Assembly (NCBI RefSeq): GCF_030770395.1
Contig: NZ_CP132480.1
Coordinates: 1,475,335 to 1,539,334 of the forward strand
Direction of reading: 5' to 3'
DNA length: 64,000 nt
Source: Telluria beijingensis
GTDB taxonomy: Bacteria > Pseudomonadota > Gammaproteobacteria > Burkholderiales > Burkholderiaceae_D
Made by a program: the position numbers and the translations under genes. Positions within the stretch are counted from its first letter, which is position 1. Every line of letters starts with the position of its first letter. Shown here piece by piece: positions 8,710-17,547 of the stretch. Under the pieces are notes generated by a model that made no database searches, was not told where the DNA came from, and saw only the letters and a program-made list of their open reading frames with translations.

Positions 8710-9591
8710 ATGAACCATGCCATCGCGCCGCAAGTGGACGACCTGCAAGACACTCTGTCGCTGCTGGAGCGCCGCTTCCCGGAACGCTGCATCGCCGTCG
8801 ACGGCGGCGTCGTCTCGTTCCGCGAGTTTGACCCCGGCGCTGCGCGGCCGGTTGCCGGCGACACGTTCGTGCTGTTGCACGGCATCGGCTCCGGGGCGGC
8901 GTCCTGGCTGCCGTGCGCGCTGGAGATCGCGCGCCGTGCCCCCGGCGCCCGGATCGTCGCCTGGAATGCGCCCGGCTACGGCAAGTCGACGATGCTGGCC
9001 CTGACCCGGCCCGATGCCCGCGCCTATGCGGCGCGCCTGCGCCAGCTGACGCAGGCGCTGGGTATCGAACGCTTCGTCCTGGTCGGCCACTCATTGGGGG
9101 CGCTGACGGCCGCCGCCTACGCGGCCAGCGACGCGACCTCGCTCGAACGCCTGCTGCTGCTCAGCCCTGCGCGCGGCTATGGGGTGCAGGCGCGCCTTGC
9201 GCAAGGCGCGCAGGTCACCCGCGAGCGCCTGTCGACCCTGGGCGAACTGGGGATCCACGGCATGGCCACCCAGCGCTCGTCGCGCCTGCTGTCGGCAGCC
9301 GCGAACCCCGGTCAGCGCGACTGGGTGCGCTGGAACATGGCGCAGCTGAACGCGGCCGGCTACACCCAGGCGGTGCACCTGCTGTGCGGCGACGGCATCG
9401 AGAACTATGCGCAGCCGGCGGCGAAACTGCGCGGTAAGGTGTGGTGCGGCGCGGCCGACAGCGTGACCACGCCCGAGGACAGCCGCGCCGTGGCCGCCGT
9501 GTTCGGCCTGCCGTTCGACCTGATCGAGGGCGCCGGCCACGCCTGCTACGTGGAACAACCCGAGGCCGCGGCCGCGGCGATCCTGAACTGA
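8710..9591 (+). CDS. Alpha/beta hydrolase, meta-cleavage or enol-lactone hydrolase-like
   Basis: A 293-residue cytoplasmic hydrolase. It shows LLHGIGSGAASW (oxyanion hole), the nucleophile elbow VGHSLGALTA and a late histidine in EGAGHACYVEQPE. The layout resembles C-C bond hydrolases that act after extradiol ring cleavage, and 3-oxoadipate enol-lactonases. This would fit with the VOC enzyme downstream, but the substrate is unknown. It begins five bases after the cupin stop, so the two are probably coupled. Confidence 0.85.
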   Translation: MNHAIAPQVDDLQDTLSLLERRFPERCIAVDGGVVSFREFDPGAARPVAGDTFVLLHGIGSGAASWLPCALEIARRAPGARIVAWNAPGYGKSTMLALTRPDARAYAARLRQLTQALGIERFVLVGHSLGALTAAAYAASDATSLERLLLLSPARGYGVQARLAQGAQVTRERLSTLGELGIHGMATQRSSRLLSAAANPGQRDWVRWNMAQLNAAGYTQAVHLLCGDGIENYAQPAAKLRGKVWCGAADSVTTPEDSRAVAAVFGLPFDLIEGAGHACYVEQPEAAAAAILN

Positions 9592-9611
9592 CACAACAAG
9601 ACGAGACCATC

Positions 9612-10448
9612 ATGAGCAACAAGCCTGACACTGGCGACGACGACGGCGCCGACAAATACACCGTACCTGGCCTCGAGCGCGGCCTGCGCCTGCTGTGCGA
9701 ATTCAGCCGGCAAGACCGCAACCTGTCGGCGCCCGAACTGGCCAAGCGCCTGGGCGTGCCGCGTTCGACCGTGTTCCGCCTGCTGTCGACCCTGGAGCGG
9801 ATGGGCTTCGTCGAACGCAATCCGGGCGGCCGCGACTACCGCCTCGGCATGGCGGTGCTGCGCATGGGCTTCGAGTACCTGGCCTCGCTGGAACTGACCG
9901 AGATCGGCCGGCCGCTGCTCGAGCGCCTGCGCGACGACCTGCAGTATTCGACCAACCTGGTGGTGCGCGACGGCCGTTCGATCATCTACGTCTCCAAGTC
10001 GAGCGCCGAGGCGCCGTTCACCAGCACGGTCAATGTCGGCACCCGCCTGCCGGTGCACGCCACGGTGCTGGGCCGCGTGCTGCTGATGGACATGAGCCTG
10101 CCGCAGCTGCGCGAGCTGTATCCCGAAGAACACCTGAAGGTGTACAGCGAGAACACCCCGCACACGGTGCTCGACCTGTTCAACCTGGTGCAGCACGACC
10201 GCGAGCGCGGCCATGTGCTGGGCGAAGGCTTCTTCGAGCGCGGCATTTCGACGGTGGCCGCGCCGGTGCGCGACCACAGCGGCAAGGTGGTGGCGGCGCT
10301 GGGCGCCACGATTCCCGCGCCGCACATCGCCGCCGACCGCCACGAGGCCGTGGTGAGCCGCGTATGCGCGGCGGCCAACGAGCTTTCGCGGCTGCTCGAC
10401 CACACGCCATCCGAATCGGCCCAGGTCGTGAACCTGTGGCCGCGTTGA
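9612..10448 (+). CDS. IclR family transcriptional regulator
   Basis: A 278-residue regulator. The N-terminal winged helix (about 20-80) contains GLERGLRLLCEF and LGVPRSTVFRLLSTLERMGFV. The C-terminal ligand-binding domain shows the FEYLASLELTEIGRPLLERL and GFFERGISTVAAPVRD segments typical of IclR effector domains. Position within the operon, between hydrolase and second SDR, implies autoregulation together with the catabolic genes. Candidate operators lie at 4539-4657. IclR members often act on aromatic pathways such as protocatechuate or homogentisate degradation. Confidence 0.92.
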   Translation: MSNKPDTGDDDGADKYTVPGLERGLRLLCEFSRQDRNLSAPELAKRLGVPRSTVFRLLSTLERMGFVERNPGGRDYRLGMAVLRMGFEYLASLELTEIGRPLLERLRDDLQYSTNLVVRDGRSIIYVSKSSAEAPFTSTVNVGTRLPVHATVLGRVLLMDMSLPQLRELYPEEHLKVYSENTPHTVLDLFNLVQHDRERGHVLGEGFFERGISTVAAPVRDHSGKVVAALGATIPAPHIAADRHEAVVSRVCAAANELSRLLDHTPSESAQVVNLWPR

Positions 10449-10462
10449 GGGAGGAGGGCAGC

Positions 10463-11266
10463 ATGCGCATGACCGATCTTGCCGGCCGCGTGGCCGTGGT
10501 GACGGGCGGCTCTTCCGGCATCGGCTATGCCACCGTCGAACTGCTGCTGGACGCCGGCGCCGCCGTCGCCCTGTGCGGCCGCGACGGCGTACGCCTGGAT
10601 GGCGCGGTCGCCAAGCTGCGCCAGCGCTTTCCCGCGGCGCGCCTGCTGGCGCGGCGCTGCGACGTGCTCGACACCGCCCAGGTGGAGGCGTTCGCCGCCG
10701 CCGTCGAGGCCGAACTGGGCGCGGCGTCCATCCTGGTCAACAACGCCGGCCAGGGCCGGGTCTCGACCTTCGCCGACACGAGCGACGAAGCCTGGCTCGA
10801 CGAGCTGCAACTGAAATTCTTTTCGATCCTGCGCCCGACCCGGGCCTTCCTGGGCCAGTTGCAGGGACAGCCGGACGCCGCCATCGTGTGCGTCAACTCG
10901 CTGCTGGCCGTGCAGCCCGAGCCGCACATGGTCGCCACCTCGGCCGCCCGCGCCGGCGTGCACAACCTGGTGCGCTCGCTGGCCACCGAATTCGCGCCGC
11001 AGGGCGTCCGCGTCAACGGCATCCTGATCGGCCTGGTCGAATCGGGCCAGTGGCGGCGCCGTTTCGAGGCCAGGTCGGGCGAGGACCTCGCGCTGGACTG
11101 GAGCGCCTGGAGCGCCCGTCTGGCGCACAAAAAACAGATTCAACTGGGCCGTCTCGGCCTACCCGAGGAAGCGGCGCGCGCCATCCTGTTCCTGGCGTCC
11201 CCGCTTTCCTCCTACACAACAGGCAGCCATATCGATGTTTCCGGAGGACTCTCCCGCCATGCGTAA
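10463..11266 (+). CDS. SDR family oxidoreductase (second in operon)
   Basis: A 267-residue short-chain dehydrogenase with the cofactor motif TGGSSGIG, NNAG, catalytic Ser in CVNSLLA and a GSHIDVSGG C-terminus. At the usual YxxxK position the sequence reads VATSAARAGV, so the catalytic Tyr and Lys are apparently replaced. That is a notable departure for the family and suggests a changed mechanism. A GGAGG lies before the ATG. The last eight bases overlap the start of the ThDP enzyme gene. Confidence 0.85.
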   Translation: MRMTDLAGRVAVVTGGSSGIGYATVELLLDAGAAVALCGRDGVRLDGAVAKLRQRFPAARLLARRCDVLDTAQVEAFAAAVEAELGAASILVNNAGQGRVSTFADTSDEAWLDELQLKFFSILRPTRAFLGQLQGQPDAAIVCVNSLLAVQPEPHMVATSAARAGVHNLVRSLATEFAPQGVRVNGILIGLVESGQWRRRFEARSGEDLALDWSAWSARLAHKKQIQLGRLGLPEEAARAILFLASPLSSYTTGSHIDVSGGLSRHA

Positions 11267-12962
11267 TCCCACCAATAGCAATCAACAGATCACCGTCGGC
11301 TGCGCCATCGCCGCCTTCCTCGAACAATGCGGCGTCAAGGCGGCGTTCGGCGTGATCTCGATCCACAATATGCCGATCCTGGATGCGTTCGGCGAACGCG
11401 GACGGATCCGCTTCGTGCCGGCGCGCGGCGAAGCGGGCGGCGCCAACATGGCCGACGCCTATGCCCGCACCACGGGCAGCCTGGGCGTGTGCCTGACCAG
11501 CACCGGCACTGCCGCCGGCAATGCCTCGGGCGCCATGGTCGAAGCGCTGACCGCCGGCACGCCGCTGCTGCACCTGACCGGCCAGATCGAAACGCCTTAC
11601 CTCGACCAGAGCCTGTCGTACATCCACGAGGCGCCGGACCAGCTCACGATGCTCAAGGCGGTGTCGAAAGCCGCCTTTCGCATCCGCAGCGTCGACACCG
11701 CGCTGGGCGTCGTGAAACAGGCGGTGCAGCTGGCGCTGACCCCGCCGATGGGCCCGGTCAGCGTCGAGATCCCGATCGACATCCAGGCCGCGCTGATCGA
11801 CGCGCCGACCGACCTGCGCCCGCTGCCGGTGCGGCGCAATGCGCCGTCCGAGCATGCGCTCGACGAACTGGCGCGCAAGCTGGCCGGCGCCCGCCGCCCG
11901 ATGCTGTGGCTGGGCGGCGGCAGCCGCGGCGCGGCGCGCGAGGTCCAGCGCCTGCTGGACCTGGGCTTCGGCGTGGTCACCACCACCCAGGGCCGCGGCG
12001 TGGTGCCCGAAGACCATCCGCAATCGCTGGGCGCCTTCAACCTGCACAAGCCGGTCGAGCAGTTCTACCAGGGCTGCGACGCCATGCTGGTGGTGGGCTC
12101 GCGCCTGCGCGGCAACGAGACGCTCAAGTACGAACTCAAGTTGCCACAGGCGCTGTACCGCATCGATGCCGATCCGGCCGCCGAAGGCCGCTGCTACAAG
12201 AGCGACTATTTCGTGTGCGGCGACGCCGAATCGACCCTGAAGGCGCTGGCCGACCGGCTCGAGGGCAAGATGGAGATCGATCCGACCTTCATCGGCGACC
12301 TGCAGCAGGCGCGCGACAGCGCGGTGGCCGGCCTGGTCGACGGCCTCGGTCCCTACAGCGCGCTGGTCGACCAGTTGCAGCAGGCGGCCGGGCGCCGCTT
12401 CAACTGGGTGCGCGACGTGACGGTGTCGAACTCCACCTGGGGCAACCGCTACCTGCGCATCTTCGACCCGCTGGCCGGTGTGCATGCGCTGGGCGGCGGC
12501 ATCGGCCAGGGCCTGGCGATGGGCATCGGCGCGGCGGTGGGCGCGGCGGTGACCGATTCGGGCAAGAAGACCTTCTGCCTGGCCGGCGACGGCGGCTTCA
12601 TCCTGAACCTGGGCGAGCTGGCCACCGCGGTGCAGGAACAGGCCGACATGGTGATCGTGCTGATGAACGACCAGGGCTATGGCGTGATCAAGAACATCCA
12701 GGACGTGCAGTACGGCGGCCGCCGCCACTACGTCGACCTGCACACGCCGGACTATGCGCTGCTTGCGCAGTCGCTGGAGCTGCGCCATGCGCGGGTGTCG
12801 AACCTGGCCGACGCCGGCGCCGCGCTGCAGACGGCGCTGGCCGCGCCGGGCCCGTTCCTGCTCGAGATCGACATGCTGTCGATCGGCAGCTTCAAGACCG
12901 CCTTCGCCGGGCCGCCGGTCAAGGCCGCGGTCCCTGCCGCATCGGCCGCCGTCGCCGCCTGA
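11259..12962 (+). CDS. Thiamine diphosphate-dependent enzyme, acetolactate synthase/benzoylformate decarboxylase type
   Basis: A 567-residue ThDP enzyme with the three usual domains. The PYR domain has the catalytic Glu in RGEAGGANMADAYART. The PP domain carries the cofactor motif GDGGFILNLGELATA...NDQGYG. It probably decarboxylates or ligates a 2-oxo acid from the pathway, producing an aldehyde for the aldehyde dehydrogenase two genes on. The ATG at 11259 follows CCGGAGGA; an in-frame ATG at 11235 lies too far upstream of it to use that site. The gene overlaps the preceding SDR by eight bases. Confidence 0.88.
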   Translation: MRNPTNSNQQITVGCAIAAFLEQCGVKAAFGVISIHNMPILDAFGERGRIRFVPARGEAGGANMADAYARTTGSLGVCLTSTGTAAGNASGAMVEALTAGTPLLHLTGQIETPYLDQSLSYIHEAPDQLTMLKAVSKAAFRIRSVDTALGVVKQAVQLALTPPMGPVSVEIPIDIQAALIDAPTDLRPLPVRRNAPSEHALDELARKLAGARRPMLWLGGGSRGAAREVQRLLDLGFGVVTTTQGRGVVPEDHPQSLGAFNLHKPVEQFYQGCDAMLVVGSRLRGNETLKYELKLPQALYRIDADPAAEGRCYKSDYFVCGDAESTLKALADRLEGKMEIDPTFIGDLQQARDSAVAGLVDGLGPYSALVDQLQQAAGRRFNWVRDVTVSNSTWGNRYLRIFDPLAGVHALGGGIGQGLAMGIGAAVGAAVTDSGKKTFCLAGDGGFILNLGELATAVQEQADMVIVLMNDQGYGVIKNIQDVQYGGRRHYVDLHTPDYALLAQSLELRHARVSNLADAGAALQTALAAPGPFLLEIDMLSIGSFKTAFAGPPVKAAVPAASAAVAA

Positions 12963-12972
12963 GGAGAACACC

Positions 12973-13773
12973 ATGCTGCATGTATCGATGATCGGTTGCG
13001 GGGCTATCGGGGTCGGCGTGATGGAATTGCTGAAAAGCGATCCCGAAGTCGTGTTCGACCTCGTGATCGTGCCCGAGACCGCCCTCGAGCACGCCGGCGC
13101 CACCGTGCGCAGCCTGGCGCCGGGCGCCAGGGTGGGCGTGGCGCTGGATGGCGCCCGGCCCGATCTCCTGATCGAATGCGCGGGCCATCGCGCGATCGGC
13201 GAGCACATCATCCCGGCGCTGGAAAGCGGCATCCCGTGCATGGTGGTCTCGGTCGGCGCGTTGTCCGAGGAAGGCCTGGCCGAGAAGCTGGAGCAGGCCG
13301 CCCAGCGCGGCAACACCCAGGTGCAGCTGCTGTCGGGCGCGATCGGCGCCATCGACGCCCTGGCCGCGGCCCGCATCGGCGGCCTCGATTCGGTGGTCTA
13401 CACGGGCCGCAAGCCGGCCGGCGCCTGGAAGGACACCCCGGCCGAGGAGCTGTTCGACCTCGACACGCTGGCGGAACCCGTGGTGATCTTCGAGGGCTCG
13501 GCGCGCGAAGCGGCGCGCCTGTATCCGAAGAACGCCAATGTGGCGGCCACGCTGTCGCTGGCCGGGCTGGGCCTGGACCGCACCCGGGTGCGGCTGCTGG
13601 CCGACCCCGGCGCCAGCGAGAACGTGCACCACGTCGAAGCCAACGGCGCCTTCGGCAACTTCGAGCTGACCATGCGCGGCAAGCCGCTCGCGGCCAATCC
13701 CAAAACCTCCGCGCTGACCGTGTTCAGCGTCGTGCGTGCGTTGAACAACCGTGCCCACGCCCTGTCGATCTGA
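12973..13773 (+). CDS. Aspartate dehydrogenase family protein
   Basis: A 266-residue protein of typical length for this family. It starts with the Rossmann motif IGCGAIG. The characteristic C-terminal part NVHHVEANGAFGNFEL contains the conserved His thought to be catalytic, followed by NPKTSALTVFSVVRAL. Characterised members reduce iminoaspartate/oxaloacetate plus ammonia reversibly with NAD(P)H. In NAD synthesis the enzyme can replace NadB, but the position here, inside a catabolic operon, suggests action on a pathway amino or imino acid. A GAGGAG precedes the ATG. Confidence 0.88.
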   Translation: MLHVSMIGCGAIGVGVMELLKSDPEVVFDLVIVPETALEHAGATVRSLAPGARVGVALDGARPDLLIECAGHRAIGEHIIPALESGIPCMVVSVGALSEEGLAEKLEQAAQRGNTQVQLLSGAIGAIDALAAARIGGLDSVVYTGRKPAGAWKDTPAEELFDLDTLAEPVVIFEGSAREAARLYPKNANVAATLSLAGLGLDRTRVRLLADPGASENVHHVEANGAFGNFELTMRGKPLAANPKTSALTVFSVVRALNNRAHALSI

Positions 13774-13780
13774 GGCCAAG

Positions 13781-15274
13781 ATGAACATGACATTCGACCC
13801 TGCCGCCACGCAGGAAATCTGCATCGCCGGCGCCTGGCGCCCCGGTGGCGGCGAGCGCTACGCGACCCTGTACCCGGCGACCGGCGAACCGGTGGCCTGG
13901 CTCAACGCGGCCAGCCTGGCCGACGTGAACGAAGCGATCGAGGGCGCCGACCGCGCCTTCCGCAGCAGCGGGTGGGCCCAGCGCAAGCCGCACGAACGCG
14001 CCGCCGTGCTGTACCGCGTGGCTCAGCTGATCCGCGAACGCGGCGAAGAGCTGGCCCAATTGCAGCGCCTGGACAACGGCAAGCCGATCACTGAGACCCG
14101 CAACCTGGTGGCCAGCGCCGCCGCCACCTTCCAGTTCTTCGGCGCCGCCTGCGAGACGCTGGAAGAAACCATCACCCCGGCGCGGGGCGACAACCTGACC
14201 ATGAGCGTGTACGAGCCGATGGGCGTGGTGGCCGCCATCACGCCCTGGAACTCGCCGATCGCGAGCGAGGCGCAGAAGCTGGCGCCGGCGCTGGCGGCCG
14301 GCAACGCGGTGGTGGTGAAACCGGCCGAGGTGACCCCGCTGCTGGCGCTCGAGCTGGCGCGCATCTGCGAACAGGCCGGCGTGCCGGCCGGGATGATCAG
14401 CGTATTGCCGGGCAAGGGCTCGGTGATCGGCGACGCCATCACCGTGCACCCGCTGGTGCGCCGGGTGTCGTTCACGGGCGGCACCAGCACCGGCAAGCAC
14501 ATCGCCCACATCGCCGCCGACAAGATGATGCCGGTGTCGCTCGAACTGGGCGGCAAGTCGCCGACCATCGTGTTCGAGGACGCCGACCTCGATCATGCCG
14601 TGGCTGGCGTGCTGTACGGGATCTTCAGCTCCTCGGGCGAATCGTGCATCGCCGGCTCGCGCCTGTTCGTGGCCAGCAGCATCTACGAGCGCTTCATGGA
14701 GCGCCTGGCCGCTGGCGCTGCCGCGCTGCGCGTGGGCGACCCGGCCGACGAGCGCACCCAGCTCGGACCCCTGATCACCGCGCGCCACCGCGACAGCATC
14801 GAGACCTATGTAGCGCTCGGCGTGGCCGAGGGCGGGCGCCTGCGCACCGGCGGCACGCGGCCGCAGGGAGCGCAATTCGAGAAGGGCAACTATTACCTGC
14901 CCACGATCATCGAAGACGTGCGCAACGACATGCGCATCTGCCAGGAGGAGATCTTCGGGCCGGTGCTGGTGGCGATGCGCTTCGACGACGAGGCCGACCT
15001 GGTCGCCCAGGCCAACGACAGCGTGTACGCGCTGGCGGCCGGCATCTGGACCCAGGACTACAAGAAGGCGTGGCGCTTCGCGCGCGCGGTGCAGGCCGGG
15101 AACGTGTGGATCAACACCTATAAACAGTTCTCGATCTCGACGCCCTTCGGCGGCTGGCGCGACAGCGGCCTGGGACGCGAGAAGGGCCGCCTGGGCATCC
15201 TGCAATACATGGAACAGAAGAGCGTCTACTGGGGCATGAACGCCATGCCGCTGCCGTGGGCGCAAGGAGAATGA
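13781..15274 (+). CDS. NAD(P)-dependent aldehyde dehydrogenase
   Basis: A 497-residue aldehyde dehydrogenase, full length. Visible motifs are ITPWNSP, FTGGTSTGKH (cofactor loop), ELGGKSP (general base Glu) and SSGESCIAG (catalytic Cys). The first ATG with suitable context is 13781, seven bases after the aspartate dehydrogenase stop. Its stop codon overlaps the ATG of the VOC gene (ATGA). It probably oxidises an aldehyde made by the ThDP enzyme; the actual substrate is unknown. Confidence 0.92.
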   Translation: MNMTFDPAATQEICIAGAWRPGGGERYATLYPATGEPVAWLNAASLADVNEAIEGADRAFRSSGWAQRKPHERAAVLYRVAQLIRERGEELAQLQRLDNGKPITETRNLVASAAATFQFFGAACETLEETITPARGDNLTMSVYEPMGVVAAITPWNSPIASEAQKLAPALAAGNAVVVKPAEVTPLLALELARICEQAGVPAGMISVLPGKGSVIGDAITVHPLVRRVSFTGGTSTGKHIAHIAADKMMPVSLELGGKSPTIVFEDADLDHAVAGVLYGIFSSSGESCIAGSRLFVASSIYERFMERLAAGAAALRVGDPADERTQLGPLITARHRDSIETYVALGVAEGGRLRTGGTRPQGAQFEKGNYYLPTIIEDVRNDMRICQEEIFGPVLVAMRFDDEADLVAQANDSVYALAAGIWTQDYKKAWRFARAVQAGNVWINTYKQFSISTPFGGWRDSGLGREKGRLGILQYMEQKSVYWGMNAMPLPWAQGE

Positions 15275-16242
15275 CGATGGACGTACTTGGTATCGATGAA
15301 ATCAGCTACGGCGCCGACGACCTGGCCGGCTGCAAGACCTTCTTCCTGGACTGGGGCCTGGCCCTGATCGAGGAGGGCGCCGACGCGCTGGTGTTCGAGT
15401 CGCTCAACGGCTGCCGCGTGATCGTGCGCCGCAGCGACGATCCGGCGCTGCCGCCGGCCTTCGAGGCCGGCCCCACCCTGCGCGAAGTGGTGTGGGGCGT
15501 GTCGTCGCAAGAGGTGCTGGAGCGCTTCAGGGGCATCGTCGCGGCGCTGCCGCAGCCGGTCGATACGCCTGACCGCATCGGCTGCACCGACCCGAACGGC
15601 ATGGCGGTGCGCTTCCAGGTCTCGAAGAAGCGTGACATCGAAGTGGAGTGCGCGCAGATGAACACCTGGTCGCACCGCCCGCGCATGAACCAGCGCAGCC
15701 CGTCCTACGAGCGCGCGCACCCGATCGAGGTCGGCCACGTCGTGTTCTTCGTCAGCGACGTGAAGGCCTGCGAGGCCTTCTACTGCGATCACTTCGGTTT
15801 CGTGCCGTCCGACCGCTATCCGGGCCGCGGCGCCTTCCTGCGCTGCGCCAACGTGGGCGGCCACCACGACCTGTTCCTGCTGCAGACGCCGGACAGGAAA
15901 GTGGGCCTGAACCACGTGGCCTTCACGGTGCGCGACATCCATGAAGTGTTCGGCGGCGGCATGCACATCTCGCGCCAGGGCTGGGACACCCAGCTGGGCC
16001 CGGGCCGGCATCCGGTGTCCTCGGCCTATTTCTGGTACTTCCGCAATCCGGCCGGCGGCCTGATCGAATACTACGCCGACGAAGACCAGCTCGACGAGCA
16101 GTGGGAAGCGCGCGAATTCGAGCCGGGACCGACCGTGTTCGCCGAATGGGCGATCGACGGCGGCATCGATGGCCACACCCGGCGCCAGCGCGATGCCAAG
16201 GCCCCCGAAGGCAAATTCTTGACCGATAAAACCAAATCCTGA
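15271..16242 (+). CDS. Two-domain VOC family protein, extradiol dioxygenase-like
   Basis: A 323-residue protein with two vicinal-oxygen-chelate domains (about 1-125 and 145-285). The second has the 2-His-1-Glu metal site: His in EVGHVVFF, His in LNHVAFTV and Glu in GGLIEYYAD. This two-domain arrangement is that of type I extradiol dioxygenases, which open catecholic rings. The ATG at 15271 overlaps the previous stop and follows AAGGAG; an ATG at 15277 is an alternative. Ring cleavage is a reasonable inference from family and from the Rieske genes nearby, not proven. Confidence 0.85.
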   Translation: MTMDVLGIDEISYGADDLAGCKTFFLDWGLALIEEGADALVFESLNGCRVIVRRSDDPALPPAFEAGPTLREVVWGVSSQEVLERFRGIVAALPQPVDTPDRIGCTDPNGMAVRFQVSKKRDIEVECAQMNTWSHRPRMNQRSPSYERAHPIEVGHVVFFVSDVKACEAFYCDHFGFVPSDRYPGRGAFLRCANVGGHHDLFLLQTPDRKVGLNHVAFTVRDIHEVFGGGMHISRQGWDTQLGPGRHPVSSAYFWYFRNPAGGLIEYYADEDQLDEQWEAREFEPGPTVFAEWAIDGGIDGHTRRQRDAKAPEGKFLTDKTKS

Positions 16243-16268
16243 CGGTCGACCATCCGAGGAGAAACACC

Positions 16269-16496
16269 ATGCAACAAGCACGCTACCTGACCGTCCACCA
16301 GACCCGCCTGCGCGAACCGACCGCCTGGGAAGACCTGCTGGGCGACTCGATCGAACGCGCCTTCGCGTCCGGCATCACCGAACTGCCCGCCCTGGTGGCG
16401 CACCTGAACCGCACCGGGCCGAATTTCCCGGGCGGCGAACCCTGGACCGAACAATCCTACCAGGCCGAGATCGCGCGCCTGGCCGCGACCTGCTGA
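16269..16496 (+). CDS. Small conserved-looking protein between VOC and Rieske genes
   Basis: A 75-residue soluble protein with a GAGGAG ribosome binding site and operon-like spacing (26 bases before, 14 after), so it is very probably expressed. The second half, LVAHLNRTGPNFPGGEPWTEQSYQAEIARL, resembles the small recombinase-like helix-turn-helix fold of serine recombinases (LN..G....G..W). It is too short to be an enzyme. A role as an accessory subunit of the Rieske oxygenase or as a small regulator is guesswork. Confidence 0.75.
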   Translation: MQQARYLTVHQTRLREPTAWEDLLGDSIERAFASGITELPALVAHLNRTGPNFPGGEPWTEQSYQAEIARLAATC

Positions 16497-16510
16497 ACGA
16501 GGACATCAAC

Positions 16511-17533
16511 ATGAAGAACGTAGCCAACGATCCTGTCGACGCCGTCCTCGCCGCCGGCCTGAAAGACCTCTGGTATCCAATCTGCCCGTCCGGCTTCGTG
16601 GCCGACAAGCCGGTGTCGCTGCGCCGCCTGGGCCGCAAGTTCGTGCTGTGGCGCGAAGCGAACGGCGCCCTGCATGCGCTCGAGGACCACTGTCCGCACC
16701 GCGGCGCGCCGCTGTCGCTGGGCATCGTGCTGGGCGACCGCATCGCCTGCGGCTACCACGGCGTGCAGGTGCGCTTCGACGGCGTGGTGACCAGCGTGCC
16801 GGGCAGCCCGGGCTGCAAGCTCGAGGGCGCCAAGGCCACCCGCGCCTTCCACGTCAAGGAAGCCGCCGGCGCCATCTTCCTGTACAACGCCAGCAAGGAC
16901 GTCGAGACCCCGCCGCCGCTCGACCTGCCGCCCGAGCTGAGCGACCCTGAGTATTCGAACTTCCTGTGTTACGCCGAGTGGAACGGCGACTACCGCTATG
17001 TGCTGGACAACGTGCTCGACCCGATGCACGGCACCTTCCTGCACAAGCAGTCGCACTCGATGGCCGAGGGCGAGTCGACCGCCGCCTTCCGCGTGCGCGA
17101 CACCGACATCGGCTTCGTGTTCGAGAAGGAGGGCCAGCGCGGCGTCAATTTCGACTGGACCGAGTATGCCGAGACCGGCATCCAGTGGATGCGCCTCGAG
17201 ATCCCGTATCCGAAGACCGGCGGCCCGGGCGGCAACTTCATCATCATCGGCGGCTATGCGCCGATGGAAGAGGGCGCGACCGCGGTGTTCTTCTGGCGCG
17301 TGCGCAAGGTCGAGGGCTGGCAGCGCGACACCTGGCGCTTCCTGTACAAGAACCGCCTCGAGGCGCGCCACTGGCACGTGCTGGAACAGGACCGCGTGAT
17401 CCTGGAAGCGATGGAGCCGGACGCCAACCAGCGCGAGATGCTGTACCAGCACGACATGGGCATCGTGCGCCTGCGGCGCCACCTGCGCGCGCTGGCCAAG
17501 GCCCAGATCGCCGCCGCCGAGAACGTGGCCTGA
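16511..17533 (+). CDS. Rieske non-heme iron oxygenase, VanA-like
   Basis: A 340-residue terminal oxygenase. The Rieske cluster ligands are Cys61-x-His63 (CPHRG) and Cys80-x2-His83 (CGYHG). The catalytic iron site fits DPMHGTFLH, with Asp170, His173 and His178. Length and motif order match the one-component-alpha group that includes vanillate O-demethylase and phthalate 4,5-dioxygenase. Members hydroxylate or dealkylate aromatic acids using electrons from a separate reductase, which is the next gene. It starts the oxidative part of the pathway by inference. Confidence 0.92.
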   Translation: MKNVANDPVDAVLAAGLKDLWYPICPSGFVADKPVSLRRLGRKFVLWREANGALHALEDHCPHRGAPLSLGIVLGDRIACGYHGVQVRFDGVVTSVPGSPGCKLEGAKATRAFHVKEAAGAIFLYNASKDVETPPPLDLPPELSDPEYSNFLCYAEWNGDYRYVLDNVLDPMHGTFLHKQSHSMAEGESTAAFRVRDTDIGFVFEKEGQRGVNFDWTEYAETGIQWMRLEIPYPKTGGPGGNFIIIGGYAPMEEGATAVFFWRVRKVEGWQRDTWRFLYKNRLEARHWHVLEQDRVILEAMEPDANQREMLYQHDMGIVRLRRHLRALAKAQIAAAENVA

Positions 17534-17547
17534 ACGCAGGAGCCGCC

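Noticed and set aside
11013..13376. A 787-codon open frame on the minus strand across the ThDP and aspartate dehydrogenase genes
   Set aside because: It is the complement of strongly supported genes in GC-rich DNA; its translation is low-complexity Arg/His/Gln/Ala and has no ribosome binding site.
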